Below the pieces are notes generated by a model. That model was not told the origin of the DNA, made no database searches, and saw only the letters and a program-made list of their open reading frames with translations. DNA of 64,000 bases from Lysinibacillus fusiformis (GTDB lineage: Bacteria > Bacillota > Bacilli > Bacillales_A > Planococcaceae): contig NZ_CP070490.1 in NCBI RefSeq assembly GCF_016925635.1, positions 3,788,001 through 3,852,000 of the forward strand, in the 5' to 3' direction. Below are positions 60,239-64,000 of the stretch, one piece after another. Positions within the stretch are counted from its first letter, which is position 1. Every line of letters begins with the position of its first letter. A program made the position numbers and the translations under genes.

Positions 60239-61621
60239 TTATGGCTGCCACGCCTCTTTTAACAGCTCGATGCCTCGCTTGATTTCTTCCATCGTTAATT
60301 TGCTAAAGCCTAATTGCAGCATAGGTTCATCTCTTGTTTGATGGATAAAAAACGGGCTTGTCGGATAAACCTTCACACCGTAAGACGCCGCTCGTTGAAT
60401 GAGCTGCTGCTCTGAAAGTAGAGACTTCATCTTCACTAATACATACAGTCCTGATTGCTCGCCCAACACAGAAATTTGCTGACCAAATTGGCGTTGTAGC
60501 TCCTGCACAAGGTGCTGCATTTTTTGTTTATACGTCAAACGCATTCGTTTAATATGGCGTGTCCATTCCCCTTGAGCCATAAATTGGGCCATTGTGCGTT
60601 GATGGAGGGACGAAGCATTTTGTTCAAATTGAGCAAATCGCTCTTTAAATGGCTGAACCAGTGCATTGGGTAGCACCATATAGCTCAAACGTACACCTGG
60701 TAAAAACGATTTGGAGAAGGTGCCAAGATAGATTACTCGTGAAGGGTCGATGGAGGCAAGGGCAGGAAATGGCTGTTGCGCATAGCGAAATTCTCCATCA
60801 TAATCATCCTCCAGAATATACCCACCGACTTGTTGAGCCCATTGTATTAAAGTTTGTCGTTGCTGAATGGTCATGGACACACCGTATGGGAAATGATGTG
60901 ATGGGGTGACATACAACAAGCGAGATTGACAGTGTTGGAGTACATCAAGTTGTGCTCCTGTTTCTATTACGGGCAATGCCTCTATTTCGAAATGGTGTAA
61001 CTGGAAGGATTCACGTGCACCGTTATAACCAGGGTCTTCCAAAAGAATGCTTGGGAAATGGTCTTTTAATAAAAAGCCAAGATACAGTAGCATTTGCTGT
61101 GTGCTACTGCCAATGATGATATTTTCGCTCGTTGTACAAACCCCTCTTGCTTGCAATAAATACGGCACAAGCTGCTCCTTTAGCATTGATTCTCCAAACA
61201 GTTCTCCGTATTCGTAACAGGTGGATTCCTGTAATACTTGATTGGCGATTTGGCGCCATGCTTTCATAGGAAAATGCTGCTGATCCACAGCCCCTGCGCG
61301 AAAATCGACGAGGTATGATGTAGCGTTACTTTTTGACTCTGACATAAGAGGCTGTTCCTGCTCCTGTAGGAAAACCTGCTCCAGTGCATTAACGAAATAG
61401 CCTTTTCGACCTTCACCGCGTATGTATCCTTCTGCCACAAGCTGTTCATAGGCAGTTAATGTAGTATTACGACTGACCTGTAAAGTTTCTGCTAGTTTTC
61501 GAATGGAGGGCAGGGAATCATCCGTTTGCAGTGTACCTTGCGTAATCAGTACTTTAATTTGCTGGTACACTTGCTTATATTTTGCCTCTTTTTCTGTTAA
61601 TAGAAAGATAAAATCGTCCAT
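60239..61621 (-). CDS. MocR/PdxR-family regulator
   Basis: A 460-residue MocR-type regulator: N-terminal GntR winged helix (DDSLPSIRKLAETLQVSRNTTLTAYEQLVAEGYI) and a C-terminal aminotransferase-like domain that keeps the PLP region (LEDDYDGEFRY, LGTFSKSFLPGVRLSYMV with the Schiff-base Lys in TFSKS). Such proteins sense PLP or an amino acid derivative and control PLP synthesis, GABA or other pathways. Start at 61621 with AAGGTGG upstream. It is divergent from an acetyltransferase gene, its most likely target. Confidence 0.93.
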   Translation of the reverse strand: MDDFIFLLTEKEAKYKQVYQQIKVLITQGTLQTDDSLPSIRKLAETLQVSRNTTLTAYEQLVAEGYIRGEGRKGYFVNALEQVFLQEQEQPLMSESKSNATSYLVDFRAGAVDQQHFPMKAWRQIANQVLQESTCYEYGELFGESMLKEQLVPYLLQARGVCTTSENIIIGSSTQQMLLYLGFLLKDHFPSILLEDPGYNGARESFQLHHFEIEALPVIETGAQLDVLQHCQSRLLYVTPSHHFPYGVSMTIQQRQTLIQWAQQVGGYILEDDYDGEFRYAQQPFPALASIDPSRVIYLGTFSKSFLPGVRLSYMVLPNALVQPFKERFAQFEQNASSLHQRTMAQFMAQGEWTRHIKRMRLTYKQKMQHLVQELQRQFGQQISVLGEQSGLYVLVKMKSLLSEQQLIQRAASYGVKVYPTSPFFIHQTRDEPMLQLGFSKLTMEEIKRGIELLKEAWQP

Positions 61622-61732
61622 AGGGCACCACCTTGACATGTTAAAATGTTTGAAACTGTTTCTTTTGAAATGTCAGATTACTTACTATCATCATACTAGA
61701 AGGACAATAAAAAAGAAATGGAGAGTCATAGC

Positions 61733-62173
61733 ATGAAAATATCTACAGTGACACAGGCAACGATAGGGGAAGTAGTCCCATTATTTAATGCCTATCGTGA
61801 ATTTTATGGTCAACCGTCTGATATACAGCAAGCTGAACAGTTTATACGGGAGCGAGTGGAGAGAGCAGAGTCTATTATTTTCCTCGCGTATCTGGAGGAG
61901 GAGCCAGTCGGATTTGCACAGCTGTTTCCAGTCTTTTCATCCGTAGCTATGAAAAGAGCATTTCTCTTAAATGATTTATTTGTGGCGAAACAAGCCAGAA
62001 AACAAGGCGTGGCACAGGCTTTAATGGAACAATGCTACACCTATTGTCAACAGGAGGAGGCTCGTTACATGTTGCTCGAAACCGCCACCGATAATGTCCA
62101 AGCACAGAAACTCTATGAAAAAATGGGCATGACGATTGATGAAAAGGTTTATTATTATAGTATTTATTGGTGA
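61733..62173 (+). CDS. GNAT-family N-acetyltransferase
   Basis: A 146-residue GNAT: VVPLFNAYREFYGQP, LNDLFVAKQARKQGVAQALMEQ (acetyl-CoA loop), LETATDNVQAQKLYEKMGM. It is divergent from the MocR regulator with about 111 bp between starts, so it probably is the gene this regulator controls. The ATG at 61733 follows GGAGAG. Substrate unknown. Confidence 0.9.
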   Translation: MKISTVTQATIGEVVPLFNAYREFYGQPSDIQQAEQFIRERVERAESIIFLAYLEEEPVGFAQLFPVFSSVAMKRAFLLNDLFVAKQARKQGVAQALMEQCYTYCQQEEARYMLLETATDNVQAQKLYEKMGMTIDEKVYYYSIYW

Positions 62174-62219
62174 ATTTTTTCTATGTGGTGGGTGGGGAGC
62201 TACTGATAAAGTGTCTGAG

Positions 62220-63017
62220 GTGCTTACATTCGAGGGGTAACCGCTCCTAAATGAGTAGAGAGTGATCCATCTGAAGGGGTAACCGCTCGTAAATGAGTAG
62301 AAAGTGATCCATCTGAGGAGGAGCCCGCTCCTAAATGAGTAGAAAGTGATCCATCTGAAGGGGTAACCGCTCGTAAATGAGTAGAAAGTGATCCATCTGA
62401 GGAAGAGCCCGCTCCTAAATGAGGAGAAAGCGCTCCAACTGAGGAGGAGCCCGCTCAAAAATGAGGAGAAAGTGATCCAACTGAAGGAGACCCTGCTCAT
62501 AAATGAGATGAAAGCGCTCCACCAAGTGAAGACCCCGCTCCAAAATGAAATCAAAGTGCTCCAACTGGAGAAGAATCCGCTCATAAAAAGGGTAAAAGCG
62601 CTCCAACTGAAGGAGTCTCCGCTCATAAGCTAGGCAAAAGCGCTCCATCTGAGGAAGAGCCCGCTCCTAAATGAGGAGAAAGCGCTCCAACTGAGGAGGA
62701 GCCCGCTCAAAAATGAGGAGAAAGTGATCCAACTGAAGGAGACCCTGCTCATAAATGAGATGAAAGCGCTCCACCAAGTGAAGAACCCGCTCCAAAATGA
62801 AACCAAAGTGCTCCAACTGGAGAAGAATCCGCTCATAAAAAGGGTAAAAGCGCTCAAACTAAAGGAGTCTCCGCTCATAAGCTAGGCAAAAGCGCTCCAA
62901 CTGAGGGAGACGCCGCTCCTAAATGAGGCAAAAGTGCTCAAACAGAAGGAAACCCCGCTCATAAAAGGAACGAAAGCGCTCAAACCAAGTTGAATTCGCT
63001 CCACCAAGTGTAGAACC
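62220..63017. repeat. 42-bp array in exact register with a 252-bp higher-order repeat
   Basis: The unit start (GTGATCC, GCGCTCC, GTGCTCC or similar) recurs at 62220, 62262, 62304 and so on to 62976, always exactly 42 bp apart (19 units, no indel), with CCGCTC 21 bp after each. Units 62401-62652 are copied almost unchanged at 62653-62904, a period of 252 = 6 x 42 bp. The first units also alternate with an 84-bp period. The region lies between two convergent genes. Frames that remain open in it are not called. Confidence 0.95.
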
Positions 63018-63048
63018 CGATCAATTAACCCTTCAAAAATAAACACTA

Positions 63049-63085
63049 GCCCCCGCCATTGTCACTATAAATGGTGGGGGCTTTG
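63049..63085. terminator. Terminator between the repeat array and the methyltransferase
   Basis: The GC-rich stem GCCCCCGCCAT/ATGGTGGGGGC with a short loop probably stops transcription from both sides. Confidence 0.8.
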
Positions 63086-63088
63086 TGT

Positions 63089-63781
63089 TTAGGCGTGGCT
63101 CATCCATCCTGCGAAGAGGCCTGAGGAGAAAAAGCGGGTAATGTTTTGGAAGCCAGCTTCACTTAAAAGCTGTTGGATTTCTTGATCAGATAAGAAAGAA
63201 ATATTCATGATGACTTTGCCCATGTTTTCTACCTTTTCTTTTGTGTAGCCAGCATCTAAAAAGTAGCTTTGCCATATACTGATGCGATCTTGTAGCTCGT
63301 CACTTTCTCGTTCTCCGTAGGCACAGGCGAGGACAAAAGGCTTTCCGGGTTTTAATTGCTTGCGAATGTTTTGTAGTAGACGGCGTTTCTCCTGTCGATC
63401 TTCAATAAAATGAAGAACGAGGATACAGCTTGCCGCATCGAATTTCGGTGTCGTTTGTGGCAAATGCTCAATCGTTCCTTGTAGTAACTGAACACGACTT
63501 TCAATACCGAGTTGTACGGCTTTATGTTGAGCGATTTGGAGCATTTCCACAGCAGGATCAACCCCGGTGAACGTCCATTTAGGGTTTGTTGGTCCCCATG
63601 CAGAAAGTTCATTGCCCCCGCCCGCTCCTACTACAAGTAAGGATGCTTCTTGTTCCCCTAAATGCATACGGAAATAGGCTTGTGTCATGGTAAATAATGT
63701 GTCATAGGCAGGCACGGAAATCCGCGTGCTTTGCTCATAAGTTCGTGCCTTTTCTAATAAATGTGTAGATAATGTCCCCAT
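63089..63781 (-). CDS. Class I SAM-dependent methyltransferase
   Basis: A 230-residue methyltransferase: motif I LLVVGAGGGNELSAWG, VDPAVEMLQIAQ, and ASCILVLHFIEDRQEKRRLLQNIRKQLKPGKPFVLA. The VGAGGGNELS loop and C-terminal helices resemble tRNA cmo5U methyltransferase-like (CmoA/YecO) and related small-molecule enzymes. Substrate unknown. The start codon has GGAGG upstream, and a 13-bp perfect inverted repeat overlaps the predicted start of transcription. Confidence 0.88.
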   Translation of the reverse strand: MGTLSTHLLEKARTYEQSTRISVPAYDTLFTMTQAYFRMHLGEQEASLLVVGAGGGNELSAWGPTNPKWTFTGVDPAVEMLQIAQHKAVQLGIESRVQLLQGTIEHLPQTTPKFDAASCILVLHFIEDRQEKRRLLQNIRKQLKPGKPFVLACAYGERESDELQDRISIWQSYFLDAGYTKEKVENMGKVIMNISFLSDQEIQQLLSEAGFQNITRFFSSGLFAGWMSHA

Positions 63782-63807
63782 TGTGATAGCCTCCAGTGTT
63801 TTATCGT

Positions 63808-63867
63808 CTCTATTACAGACCTTTAATGTCTGTAATAGAGTATAAATGAAAATAACTGAAAAGACAA
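63808..63867 (-). promoter_or_regulatory. Promoter and operator-like inverted repeat of the methyltransferase gene
   Basis: On the minus strand, TTGTCT (63867-63862), 17 bases, TATACT (63844-63839). Directly downstream CTCTATTACAGAC (63808-63820) and GTCTGTAATAGAG (63828-63840) form a perfect 13-bp inverted repeat with a 7-base spacer. It could be an operator or a 5'-UTR hairpin. Confidence 0.6.
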
Positions 63868-64000
63868 AGAAGAAGGCTGTAGCCAGCGCATTTCGTTGTA
63901 AAGCATTAAAAAATTAATAATAAAGATAAATAATTTAACGATTATCATTAAATAACTGTTGAAAAAAATGGTGCTTTCTTCTATGCTTGTAGTAAACAGG

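Noticed and set aside
62220-63017. CRISPR array
   Set aside because: The units are contiguous and all similar; there are no constant repeats separated by unique spacers and no cas genes.
63929-63950. Fur-box-like sequence near the right edge
   Set aside because: Only one half (GATTATCATTA) matches well and the downstream gene lies outside the window, so it cannot be judged.

Overview
The window looks like a chromosomal segment of a low-GC, spore-forming member of the Bacillales. Lysinibacillus or a close relative is my best guess, from Spo0M, the gram-positive ribosome-binding sites, the BirA-box bioY, the PiT/DUF47 pair and the style of the intergenic repeats. There are no rRNA or tRNA genes, prophages or complete insertion sequences.

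Layout. 1-10.6 kb: the 3' end of ptsI, a HAD phosphatase, spo0M behind an ECF-type (SigW-like) promoter, a LysR regulator, a DsbD/CcdA-like membrane protein, a UPF0060 protein, a methyltransferase, an NhaC antiporter, a TauE/SafE permease broken by an amber codon, and the DUF47-PiT phosphate transporter pair. 10.9-16.5 kb: an OmpR-type two-component system with a LolA-like lipoprotein, two small membrane proteins and a CPA-type antiporter. 16.8-27.7 kb: a MerR regulator with a classic 19-bp-spacer promoter, two ECF sigma/membrane-partner modules with near-matching promoters, a TPR-GGDEF protein, a DUF2975/XRE pair and a TetR-controlled FtsX-type ABC transporter. 28.3-34.0 kb: BirA-controlled bioY, an amidohydrolase, a membrane glycerophosphodiesterase and a secreted copper-amine-oxidase-N-like protein.

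34.2-46.9 kb is the centrepiece: one co-directional operon for a bacterial microcompartment (BMC) that should degrade an amino alcohol without B12 or a glycyl-radical enzyme. It encodes a DeoR regulator, a class III PLP enzyme, an APH-type kinase, an APC permease (interrupted by an amber codon), a HAD phosphatase, an acylating aldehyde dehydrogenase, two PduL-type phosphotransacylases, an SDR, four single-domain BMC shell proteins, one EutN/CcmL vertex protein, a flavoprotein-like protein, a small linker-like protein and a malate dehydrogenase. The likely route is amino alcohol to phosphate ester to aldehyde plus ammonia to acyl-CoA to acyl phosphate. It resembles the aminoacetone/1-amino-2-propanol compartments of actinobacteria, but with PduL and malate dehydrogenase added.

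47.1-64 kb is accessory: an isochorismatase-like hydrolase, GNAT acetyltransferases, an EamA transporter, a decayed gene, a third ECF/anti-sigma pair, fumC behind a Fur box, several unknown genes, an AAA ATPase overlapping an Eis-like acetyltransferase, a MocR/PdxR regulator and a methyltransferase.

Two kinds of non-coding structure stand out. First, an ORF-free element of about 0.55 kb is present twice in inverted orientation (27.7 and 50.1 kb), bracketing about 22 kb that include the whole BMC locus. One copy is flanked by an exact 32-bp direct repeat of a terminator hairpin. Second, five intergenic arrays have a 21/42-bp period, one of them in exact 42-bp register for 19 units with a 252-bp higher-order repeat.
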